DNA from: CAMBDS01 sp964355675 | GTDB taxonomy: Bacteria; Electryoneota; AABM5-125-24; Hatepunaeales; Hatepunaeaceae | Length of the DNA: 64,000 bases | NCBI GenBank assembly: GCA_964355675.1 | Contig: CAYHEC010000003.1 | Coordinates: forward strand, 62,001-126,000 | Reading direction: 5' to 3' | Shown here: positions 25,988-32,988 of the stretch, one piece after another | Position numbering within the stretch: the stretch's first letter is position 1 | Layout of the letters: every line of letters begins with the position of its first letter | Position numbers and translations under genes: made by a program | Notes under the pieces: model-generated | Database searches by the model: none | The model's input: only the letters and a program-made list of their open reading frames with translations | What the model was told of the DNA's origin: nothing

Positions 25988-26009
25988 AGAGCGGCTTAAA
26001 AGCCGCTCT
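25988..26009. repeat. Palindrome, AGAGCGGCTT family
   Basis: A 10-base stem AGAGCGGCTT/AAGCCGCTCT between two genes. A diverged copy of one arm lies near 24943. Confidence 0.8.
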
Positions 26010-26073
26010 CCAAGGGTACCATAATATGTTTCCCGTTATATTTGTATAAAAATAATTTTACAGGTTTGTTTTT

Positions 26074-27114
26074 ATGATCAATGATCCCATTCAACCTATT
26101 GTTCTTAGAAACCTTGTTCGATTGCACGCCTACGATTTTCTTCTTCAATTCGACAAAGATATGATCCCCTCTTTTAGCAATTTGTTCACAATTTGGTCAC
26201 CTTCACCTGTTTTTCAGAACGATGTGGCGCGTCATTCTGTGCATCGATTGTGCGATTTTCTTTGGGGTTATTTTTCTCAAGGACTTGACAGAACGAAGCC
26301 CAGTATCAGCGTTCTTGATGCAATCTATTTTGAGGATACGCTTCCTAACGTAGATTGGTTTGACGCCGTTTCTGAGTCGGAACCGACAGAGATGTACTCG
26401 GCGGAGCCAAGACCATTAAGACCTTCTGAGGCAATTGCCCGTTTGAAGGAAGAGGGATTTCATCCGGGATCGGAAAATGGCGATCAGGTTCTGCGGTCAG
26501 CTTCTTTGGCGGTAATCTGTCGCTTGAATCTTCTGCTTTCGGGTGAACCAGGCGTTGGCAAAAGAAGATTGGCAAGGCTTATCCATCGATTGGGCGTCGA
26601 TGCGGGCGGTCAGCTTGTTTTCATATCTGCGGCAGATCTTACGCCAGAAACGACTTCGAGACGGATTCGCGCTGGCGGGACAGTGGTAATTCTTGAGATT
26701 GGCGAGTTGTCGGCAGATTCGCAGAATACGCTGAAGGCGGTGATGATCGATGTTACGGATCGATCATTGGCGAGAGTTATTTCGACGACGTCACTAAATC
26801 TTGAACAACTTGTCGATACAGATCGATTTGACCGGGATTTATTTCACAGACTTTCACTAATAACGGTTGAACTTCCGCCGCTTCGTCTTAGGTTGAGTGA
26901 TATGGGTTTACTGAGCATGTATTTCATAGAGCGTTTTCGTGATTCCAACCGTGATTTTATCGGCGAAGAGCTTTCCCCCTCCGCATTGGCCAAACTGTGT
27001 GATCATGCCTGGCCCGGTAATTTGCGCGAGCTTCAGTCGGTTGTCCGCGGCGCTTTGGTTTGTTGCCGGGACAAGACGATCGAAGCAGAGCATATTAGTT
27101 TTTCTGATTATTGA
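26074..27114 (+). CDS. Sigma-54-activator-like AAA+ protein lacking the GAFTGA loop and DNA-binding domain
   Basis: A 346-residue protein. The first ~140 residues match no recognised sensor. An AAA+ module follows with Walker A GEPGVGKRR (G157 onward), a Walker B-like VVILEIGEL (the usual DEIGEL with the first acid changed), a DRFDRDLFHRLSLITVELPP arm and WPGNLRELQSVV. These are hallmarks of the NtrC family, but the segment that normally holds GAFTGA is short (SAADLTPETTSRRIRAGG) and has no such motif. No C-terminal helix-turn-helix is present. It therefore probably does not remodel sigma-54 polymerase at a promoter in the standard way, and may be a decoy, a regulator in trans, or a degenerate copy. 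Confidence 0.8.
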   Translation: MINDPIQPIVLRNLVRLHAYDFLLQFDKDMIPSFSNLFTIWSPSPVFQNDVARHSVHRLCDFLWGYFSQGLDRTKPSISVLDAIYFEDTLPNVDWFDAVSESEPTEMYSAEPRPLRPSEAIARLKEEGFHPGSENGDQVLRSASLAVICRLNLLLSGEPGVGKRRLARLIHRLGVDAGGQLVFISAADLTPETTSRRIRAGGTVVILEIGELSADSQNTLKAVMIDVTDRSLARVISTTSLNLEQLVDTDRFDRDLFHRLSLITVELPPLRLRLSDMGLLSMYFIERFRDSNRDFIGEELSPSALAKLCDHAWPGNLRELQSVVRGALVCCRDKTIEAEHISFSDY

Positions 27115-27140
27115 ATCGTTTCCCATGACTGTAGCTAATA

Positions 27141-27209
27141 TTCAGCCCGATAATTAACTAAGCAGTTAACCTGTCATGGAGGGCGGGATTAATCCCGCCC
27201 TCCAAGCAC
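27141..27209. repeat. 69-base dispersed repeat with perfect 28-base palindrome, copy A
   Basis: A unit beginning TTCAG and ending CCAAGCAC, containing TTAACCTGTCA and then the perfect palindrome 27177-27204 (arm TGGAGGGCGGGATT). A second copy of the same length with few differences is at 61555-61623. The palindrome core also lies inside gltX at 36366. Confidence 0.85.
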
Positions 27210-27257
27210 TACCATTAAGTGACCGGATTAACAACAGATATAAGGTGAGTTCCCGTC

Positions 27258-28646
27258 ATGATCTGCCCCTCATACCTGCTCCCGATTTTCTTATGCTCGA
27301 CAATATCTCTACTCCCTACGCCCGAAAGAACCTCAGTGTCGCTCGATATTTATAATCGTGATCTGGCTATGGTGCGGGATACTCGCCTGACCCACCTTAG
27401 GGAAGGTAAGACGATTGTCGAGTTCACGGGCGTCACACAAGGAATCTTTGGACATACCGCCAATATCAGACCGCTGAAAGCATCCGGCGAGATCGAGCAG
27501 TTGGGGCTTTCTTTCAACTACGATCTAATCAGCCAGGAAAAACTCCTCAAATGCTATCTTTTCCAATGGTTCAGTTTTACCGCCGATGACGCCACCTATC
27601 AGGGAGTATTGCTCGCCTTCGATGATAAACATCTCTTTCTGAAGCCGGATTCTCTCTCGAATGAAATTCACGTCGTTGAGCGGAGTAAGTTGACGGAGAT
27701 GTTCTATCCCGGATTTCCTGGAGATCTTTACTTTCAACCGACGCTCCGCTGGGAAGTCAAAGCTTCAAAAGATATTGGTGAACTGCCTGTCGAAATCTCC
27801 TATCTCACGACCGGTATCACCTGGGTCTGCGACTACCGCGGTGAAATGATCGGCCAAGATTCGCTGTCGCTTTCAGGTTCCTTCACCATCTCCAACGACC
27901 TGCAGACTTCGTTCCCTGGCGCAAAAGTATCGTTGGTGGTCGGGAAACCGCATCGATCTTCCGACCCTGAAGGAACTTCCGGTGGTGATGAGGTCTCGCT
28001 TCCCGGGAAAGGGGGAGGCGCGTCCGCGATGGCTTCAGCGCCTGAACGACTGGGTGAACTCTATCGCTATTATTTGCCAGAACCGGTCCATCTTGAAGGT
28101 TTTCAGACGATTCAGATTCCGTTCTTCAAGGAAAAACGCATTAAGATTGAGAGGCGATATTTCTTCCCGCATCTGCTTGACGACCAGACCGTCGCCACAC
28201 AAATCAAATTCGACGTTTCGAAGTCTTTGCTCGGCGAAACTCCCCTTCCCGAAGGCGACGTCGGTATATATCACCGAAGCAAGGGAGGAGATCTTCTGTT
28301 TGCCGGTCAAGACTTCATCCCGATTACTCCGTTTGGGGGATCGGTCGATCTGACGATAGGGCAGGCTTCCGATATTACGGCTCGACGTGTGCGGGTAGCT
28401 CAAAGCCGTCCAACCCGGGACACGAGCGAAGAGACTTGGCAGATCGAGGTAGTTAATGGCAGGAAAGAGGCGGTGACTGTTTGGGCAGAACAGCGAGTCT
28501 ATGGATACTATAACATTGCCAAAGCAGAAGTTGACGGAAAATCGGTGGAACCTGAAACTGAGGAATCAGGGCGGCTTATTTTCCCGATAGCGGCGCAAGG
28601 TTCTTCCAAATCGACGTTGACCTTAACACTCTCGTATGGTTTCTAA
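27258..28646 (+). CDS. Secreted DUF4139-domain protein
   Basis: A 462-residue exported protein with an N-terminal hydrophobic segment (YLLPIFLCSTISLLP). The first half has the pattern SLDIYNRDLAMVRDTR, then GKTIVEFTGV. The DUF4139 region is marked by EISYLTTGITWVCDYR, followed by SGSFTISNDLQTSFPGA and a C-terminal beta-rich region with VNGRKEAVTVWAEQRVYG. The family is widespread in Bacteroidota-like and Deltaproteobacterial genomes and its function is unknown. A ribosome binding site AAGGTGAG is present. The stop overlaps a possible upstream start of the next gene. Confidence 0.8.
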   Translation: MICPSYLLPIFLCSTISLLPTPERTSVSLDIYNRDLAMVRDTRLTHLREGKTIVEFTGVTQGIFGHTANIRPLKASGEIEQLGLSFNYDLISQEKLLKCYLFQWFSFTADDATYQGVLLAFDDKHLFLKPDSLSNEIHVVERSKLTEMFYPGFPGDLYFQPTLRWEVKASKDIGELPVEISYLTTGITWVCDYRGEMIGQDSLSLSGSFTISNDLQTSFPGAKVSLVVGKPHRSSDPEGTSGGDEVSLPGKGGGASAMASAPERLGELYRYYLPEPVHLEGFQTIQIPFFKEKRIKIERRYFFPHLLDDQTVATQIKFDVSKSLLGETPLPEGDVGIYHRSKGGDLLFAGQDFIPITPFGGSVDLTIGQASDITARRVRVAQSRPTRDTSEETWQIEVVNGRKEAVTVWAEQRVYGYYNIAKAEVDGKSVEPETEESGRLIFPIAAQGSSKSTLTLTLSYGF

Positions 28647-28677
28647 AATTTCCAGAGAATTAACTCAACGTGACTCT

Positions 28678-28753
28678 CGGAGGGCGGACACTCCTGTCCA
28701 TCCTAAGGCTAAGCAGAATTTGACTCAAGGGCGGACAGGAATGTCTGCCTTCC
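28678..28753. repeat. Two GGGCGGAC-type palindromes
   Basis: 28678-28703 and 28729-28753 are inverted repeats with arms around GGGCGGACA and TGTCC/TGTCTGCC. They lie at the very start of the PgsW-like frame, which argues against using the most upstream start codon. Confidence 0.7.
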
Positions 28754-29685
28754 AAGAAAATCACTACTTGTTTTATACTCCCCGAATTATTTACCTTATG
28801 CTGATTATGTTAACTATTCCTTGTCAGGGAGTTGAAAAACTCACCGTCGATGAACAACGCATTGGCGAGATGGGCCGTAGGGCTGAAGCAACGGTGTGGA
28901 AGGGATTCAGCCTGATTTGGCAAGCCCGTCTGAGAGCCGATATGGCAGACACAACGCATGACTCTTTGAAAACCGGAATGATCGGTGTCGAATATACTCC
29001 GCTTACTTCGACAATAGGTTATGAGACTGCCAAGGGACTCTCGACACGTCCCGGTTGGGCGTCATGGATTGTTGAGGAGCTTGTGCGGCGGGGCGTCAAA
29101 GCCGGTGATAAAGTTGCACTATCTATGACGGGTTCGTTTCCGGGAATCAACCTTGCGGTGCTTGCGGCGTTGCAGGAATTAGAGGTAGAAGTTAAGGGCA
29201 TTTCTTCAGTGGGGGCATCGAGTTGGGGAGCTAACGAACCGGGGTTTACGTGGCCAGAAATCGAAAGCCGTCTTGTGACTGAAGGAGCTCTTCGCGTCGG
29301 TTGTGGCGCTGTCACTTTTGGCGGGACCGGAGATAGAGGTCTGGAATGGGGAGATGACGAAATCGCGATTGCCGCGGAGGTTGTACGCCGGAGTGGATTG
29401 CCATTGATAAAGCCGCGCAACCTTCGTGACGCTGTTGAGCGCAGGTTGTTGTTTTATGGCAAATTAAAAAGGTATAAGGCGTTTATCAACATAGGCGGTG
29501 GCGCGGCGACATTGGGTGGCGGAGCCAAAATGCGGTTTGTACGGGGAGGGTGGTTTGAAGAACCGCTTGGTTTGCAGGGTTCGCCAAATGGCGTGATGGA
29601 CGCATTTTTAAAGGCGGGAGTTCCCTGCCTCAATCTTTTATACCTCGAAGACATGAATCGACGGTACGGAGTTATAAAGCAATGA
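28741..29685 (+). CDS. Poly-gamma-glutamate system protein-like (PgsW family)
   Basis: An exported or membrane-anchored protein of about 314 residues. After a hydrophobic N-terminus (YLFYTPRIIYLMLIMLTIP) come EYTPLTSTIGYETAKGLSTR, ALSMTGSFPGINLAVLAAL, SSVGASSWGANEPGFTWP, VTFGGTGDRGLEWG and FINIGGGAATLGGG. These are characteristic of proteins named poly-gamma-glutamate system protein, usually found with pgsB and pgsC. Those partners are not in the window. The start is uncertain: ATG 28636 would translate two palindromic repeats, ATG 28741 lies in one, and ATG 28798 is the latest choice. None has a strong ribosome binding site. Confidence 0.75.
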   Translation: MSAFQENHYLFYTPRIIYLMLIMLTIPCQGVEKLTVDEQRIGEMGRRAEATVWKGFSLIWQARLRADMADTTHDSLKTGMIGVEYTPLTSTIGYETAKGLSTRPGWASWIVEELVRRGVKAGDKVALSMTGSFPGINLAVLAALQELEVEVKGISSVGASSWGANEPGFTWPEIESRLVTEGALRVGCGAVTFGGTGDRGLEWGDDEIAIAAEVVRRSGLPLIKPRNLRDAVERRLLFYGKLKRYKAFINIGGGAATLGGGAKMRFVRGGWFEEPLGLQGSPNGVMDAFLKAGVPCLNLLYLEDMNRRYGVIKQ

Positions 29686-29699
29686 TTTATCTGTGATTG

Positions 29700-29860
29700 T
29701 GTCGCAGGATGCGGACACCCTTCGACAGCGTCTGTCCGAGAATGCGCCAAGAGCATAATATCTCGTTATGCCAGTAAAATCCTATATAGATATAAGACTT
29801 GTATTATTAATATCTTGACTGGATTCCCGCCTACGCGGGAATGACGCGCCTTTGGCGCGT
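29700..29860. repeat. Three palindromes between genes
   Basis: 29700-29727 (arm TGTCGCAGG, a diverged member of the CGCAGGGTG family), 29821-29846 (GGATTCCCGC, then GCGGGAATGACG, also at 37560) and 29844-29860 (ACGCGCC/GGCGCGT). The second type, GGATTCCCGC-x-GCGGGAATGACG, is a very common bacterial dispersed repeat. Confidence 0.8.
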
Positions 29861-29896
29861 TTCGGAATTTTCGGACAGTCTGGACAGTGGAGCGGA

Positions 29897-30541
29897 ATGA
29901 TTATCTTCGATAATAATAACTGGCTGATCGATAGAGTAATAGTCGGCGATTTGATGGTCAACTGCTATATCGTCATCTGGAAAGCCACTCACGATGCGAT
30001 TATTGTCGATCCGGGTGACGAAGCTGACAGGATCATCCATCGAGTGAATGAATTGGGCGCGGTCGTCAGCTCGATCGTGCTGACTCACGGTCACGGCGAC
30101 CATATCGGCGGGAATCGCGATCTAAGTAAGCTCGGCGAATTCTCGATAGCCATCGGCAAACGCGACGCGGAAATGCTCACCGATGCATGGCTGAACCTAT
30201 CTGCGCCTTTTGGGCTTGACACGACTTCCCCGCCTGCTTCGATGATGCTGAGTGAGGGTGAGACTGTAAAAGTTGGCGGCGGCGAGCTCAAAATACTCGA
30301 AACTCCCGGCCACTCACTGGGAAGCATCACTTTGGCTGGTGATGGATTTGCGCTGGTCGGTGATTTGATTTTTCAAGGTTCGATTGGGAGAACCGATTTC
30401 CCGGGTGGAAGCCTTGAACTGCTTCTCCGTATGATCCGCGAAAAAATCTTCCCTCTCGGAAATTCCTGCCTCCTCCTTCCCGGTCACGGCGAAGTTTCTA
30501 CCGTGGGCGACGAGAAGGTGGATAATCCTTTTCTGCAGTAA
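29897..30541 (+). CDS. Metallo-beta-lactamase-fold hydrolase (glyoxalase II-like)
   Basis: A 214-residue MBL-fold enzyme with the full set of metal ligands: THGHGDHIGG (HxHxDH), ETPGHSLGSI, GDLIFQGSIGRTDFPGG (bridging Asp) and LLPGHGEVS. The FQGSIGRTDFPGG and ending layout resemble the YcbL/short glyoxalase II group, which hydrolyse S-acylglutathione or similar thioesters. The precise substrate is unknown. The ATG at residue 16 of the longest frame is preferred because GGAG precedes it and the extra residues come from repeat DNA. Confidence 0.9.
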   Translation: MIIFDNNNWLIDRVIVGDLMVNCYIVIWKATHDAIIVDPGDEADRIIHRVNELGAVVSSIVLTHGHGDHIGGNRDLSKLGEFSIAIGKRDAEMLTDAWLNLSAPFGLDTTSPPASMMLSEGETVKVGGGELKILETPGHSLGSITLAGDGFALVGDLIFQGSIGRTDFPGGSLELLLRMIREKIFPLGNSCLLLPGHGEVSTVGDEKVDNPFLQ

Positions 30542-30577
30542 AGTATTCTTTTCATAATAATATAATAGGAGAGCTTC

Positions 30578-31258
30578 TTGGTAATTGCTGATAGTCTTTG
30601 CGCCACGCTTGACCTGATAAATGATGCTTTGCTTGTAAAAGTGAAGATTTCAGAAGCAGATAAGCTTGAAATTTCACAGTGGATCGCCGGACGACAAGGC
30701 GTTAATGGAACCTATGCCGGGATGCCTGCTCCGACTGATGAGGATTTTACGAAGCCTATCCGGAAGTTCACCGGGGAGCCGTTCTTCTCTAAAGTATCTA
30801 TTTCACATATACTTGGGCAGGAGGCGTGTCGAATTCTGATTTTATTAGGCAAAAAGGACATGGAAGTCATTGCGGCACTTAAATTAGCCACGCATGGAAT
30901 GCTTCTTGCCATCGATAGACAAAATACCAACAATCCGGATCGTAAAGGAACCTATTGTTGTGGTTCCTGTACACCCGCGTATTGGCGGCATCTTGCCGCG
31001 GGGGGGCTTGAAAATGCAGAGCAAGAGATCGAGTTCGGAATGCGAGTATTGAAAGCGTTTCGCCTACCTGATGGTAAATGGCATAAATTTTCAAGCAATT
31101 GGACAATTTCTGCCCTAGTGGAAATTGGTGCTCCAGCTCGCGAAGAGCTGAAACACGCGGCGAAAATTATGGAACTCGCCGCAAGATACAAAGCCAATAA
31201 TGACATTTACATGATGCGACGGAAACTGATTGCAGAGCGCGGCTTGGCGATAATATGA
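30578..31258 (+). CDS. Unrecognised all-alpha protein with CCxxC motif
   Basis: A 226-residue protein starting with TTG, supported by AGGAGAG six bases upstream. The sequence is largely helical, with TYCCGSCTPAYWRHLAAGGL and DGKWHKFSSNWTISALVEIG. The last two segments look like the aromatic-rich turns of alpha/alpha-toroid proteins (terpene cyclase or prenyltransferase fold), but no catalytic motif was identified. The CCxxC cluster could bind metal. It overlaps the Xer recombinase gene by four bases (ATGA), so the two are co-translated. Function not assigned. Confidence 0.7.
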   Translation: MVIADSLCATLDLINDALLVKVKISEADKLEISQWIAGRQGVNGTYAGMPAPTDEDFTKPIRKFTGEPFFSKVSISHILGQEACRILILLGKKDMEVIAALKLATHGMLLAIDRQNTNNPDRKGTYCCGSCTPAYWRHLAAGGLENAEQEIEFGMRVLKAFRLPDGKWHKFSSNWTISALVEIGAPAREELKHAAKIMELAARYKANNDIYMMRRKLIAERGLAII

Positions 31259-32187
31259 ATCGACCTGACATGGGAATGTCAGAAGACCTTCTTAGGGACG
31301 CGCTTGCCGGCTTCCTGACGATGATCTCGCTTGAAAAGGGACTTGCCGAAAACACCAGCCGCTCATACCGACTTGACCTCGAAGACCTGCTGAAGTTTCT
31401 GGTTGATAAGTGCGTCAACGAGCCCACCGCGGTTAGAACGACTCATATAACTCAATACATAGGAAGACTTTACGATCTTGGTATAGCTCCAGCGACCATC
31501 TCACGAAGGCTATCGGCGTTTCGCGGGTACTTTGGTTACCTACAGCGGGAGGGGGTTATCAAGAAGGACCCTGCGGAATTGGTCGAGAGTCCGAAAATGA
31601 TACGCCATCTTCCGGAAGTACTTTCGGTTGGAGAGATCGAGAAGCTTATCGCCGCTCCGGACCCCGAGACGTCGGCTGGAATTCGAGACAAGGCGATGTT
31701 AGAGTTAGGTTACGGTTGTGGATTGCGGGTAAGCGAGCTGGTGTCGGTGAAGATCGGCGATTTTCTCTTGGAGGGGAAGATCCTGAAAGTGACTGGCAAG
31801 GGCGGTAAACAACGCCTTGTGCCGGTCGGCGAGTGCGCCCGCAATGCAGTGGTGCATTACATTGAGACGACGAGACCGTTGCTTATGAAAGATAGAGAGA
31901 CAGCAAAAGACGCGCTTTTTCTGTCGTTACAACATGGGAAGGCGATGACGCGGATGGCATTTTGGCAACATATGCAGGATTATTTACTTAAAACCGGTCT
32001 TTCGCGCAGGATTACGCCGCACACGTTGAGGCATTCGTTTGCAACGCATTTGCTTGAGGGCGGTGCGGGGCTACGCGACATTCAGGAACTTCTTGGTCAC
32101 GTAAGCATCGCGACAACAGCGATATACGCACACATTGACCGGAGTCATTTGTTAGAGGTTGTGAGGAAATTTCATCCGAGAGGGTGA
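31255..32187 (+). CDS. Tyrosine recombinase of the XerC/XerD type
   Basis: A 310-residue recombinase. The N-terminal SAM-like core-binding domain includes FLTMISLEKGLAENTSRSYR. The catalytic domain has the expected residues: Arg in GCGLRVSELVSV, Lys in VTGKGGKQRLVPV, HTLRHSFATHLL (HxxR), His in LLGHVSIATT and the nucleophilic Tyr in AIYAHI. Length and architecture are those of a chromosomal dimer-resolution Xer protein rather than a phage integrase, and no attachment sites or mobile genes adjoin. It overlaps the unknown upstream gene by ATGA. Whether it acts as XerC or XerD cannot be decided. Confidence 0.9.
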   Translation: MNRPDMGMSEDLLRDALAGFLTMISLEKGLAENTSRSYRLDLEDLLKFLVDKCVNEPTAVRTTHITQYIGRLYDLGIAPATISRRLSAFRGYFGYLQREGVIKKDPAELVESPKMIRHLPEVLSVGEIEKLIAAPDPETSAGIRDKAMLELGYGCGLRVSELVSVKIGDFLLEGKILKVTGKGGKQRLVPVGECARNAVVHYIETTRPLLMKDRETAKDALFLSLQHGKAMTRMAFWQHMQDYLLKTGLSRRITPHTLRHSFATHLLEGGAGLRDIQELLGHVSIATTAIYAHIDRSHLLEVVRKFHPRG

Positions 32188-32188
32188 A

Positions 32189-32248
32189 GATTTAAGATTT
32201 AAGATTTAAGATTTAAGATTTAAGAAAGGCGGACGAGAGCGTCCGCTT
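32189..32248. repeat. ATTTAAG tandem repeat and GCGGACGAG palindrome
   Basis: About five units of ATTTAAG begin next to the xer stop codon. Then a palindrome 32226-32248 (arm AGGCGGAC, loop GAGA) of a family also at 37583 and 55179. Confidence 0.8.
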
Positions 32249-32276
32249 GGACTCCCCTTGATATAAGATTTAAGAA

Positions 32277-32531
32277 ATGCCCGACCGCATCCGACCACCC
32301 TACCGTCCGGACGACGACATCCCATTCAAGGCAAAGGGCTGGCGTGTATTTGCAATTCTGGTTGTCGTAGCGGCAGGGCTGACGGTTCTGGCAGGGTTAC
32401 TTGGCTGGCTGAGGTGGCTATTTCGAGGGATGGACGAAGTGCTGGTGTTATTAGTGCTGATGTTCCTCGTGATTATGGCTCCACTGGTTTTTGCGGTATG
32501 GCATTACTTCAACCGTGAAATTAAGGATTGA
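32277..32531 (+). CDS. Small two-helix membrane protein
   Basis: 84 residues with a charged N-terminus (MPDRIRPPYRPDDDIPFK), a transmembrane helix (WRVFAILVVVAAGLTVLAGL) and a second one (VLLVLMFLVIMAPLVFAVWH). No family recognised. There is no strong ribosome binding site, only AAG-rich tandem repeat upstream. Its end lies 20 bases before a second small membrane protein, so the two may form a unit. Confidence 0.55.
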   Translation: MPDRIRPPYRPDDDIPFKAKGWRVFAILVVVAAGLTVLAGLLGWLRWLFRGMDEVLVLLVLMFLVIMAPLVFAVWHYFNREIKD

Positions 32532-32550
32532 ACAGAATATTCAGCAGATT

Positions 32551-32766
32551 ATGAACGACGATCCAATTAAATCTGGCGGGCCAAACTGGGGTAGTGTCTT
32601 CTGGCGGATGATCTATCTCATTATCGGTCTTACGATGCTTGTCGTTGGAAGGTTCTGGATGAGTTCGGCAGAAGAGACCACGATGATGCCGCTTCTCGTT
32701 ATGATAGCGGGGATCGTAGTAGTGACAATTGCGGTCCGTCAGTGGCCAAAGAGGCGAAGATATTGA
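32551..32766 (+). CDS. Small two-helix membrane protein
   Basis: 71 residues: MNDDPIKSGGPNWGSVF, then two hydrophobic segments (WRMIYLIIGLTMLVVGRFW and MMPLLVMIAGIVVVTIAV) and a basic tail (RQWPKRRRY). The topology follows the positive-inside rule with the C-terminus cytoplasmic. The ATG chosen removes 20 residues that overlap the preceding gene and look non-coding. Unrecognised; paired with the preceding small membrane protein. Confidence 0.5.
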   Translation: MNDDPIKSGGPNWGSVFWRMIYLIIGLTMLVVGRFWMSSAEETTMMPLLVMIAGIVVVTIAVRQWPKRRRY

Positions 32767-32988
32767 TAATTATGGAAGATAACCCTATTGCTTCAAAGTG
32801 AATGTAACGAAAATATTTTTTTTTACACCCTAATTATTTTTACTTAAGTACCACGAGAGTATTGCATTGCTCTGAAAAATAATCTATATTTATGAAATAC
32901 GAGACCCTTGTCTGTTTGCATCGGATTTTACATTAAAATGCAGTCCAGCACGGTCGGCAGGAATTAACTTTAGCGCATTGGAGCCTTC

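Noticed and set aside
27141..27209. Insertion sequence or transposon end
   Set aside because: No transposase gene or matching terminal repeats around a mobile gene were found in the window. The unit is only 69 bases.
31255..32187. Phage integrase marking an integrated element
   Set aside because: Length and motifs fit the housekeeping Xer type, and no tRNA attachment site or phage genes are near.
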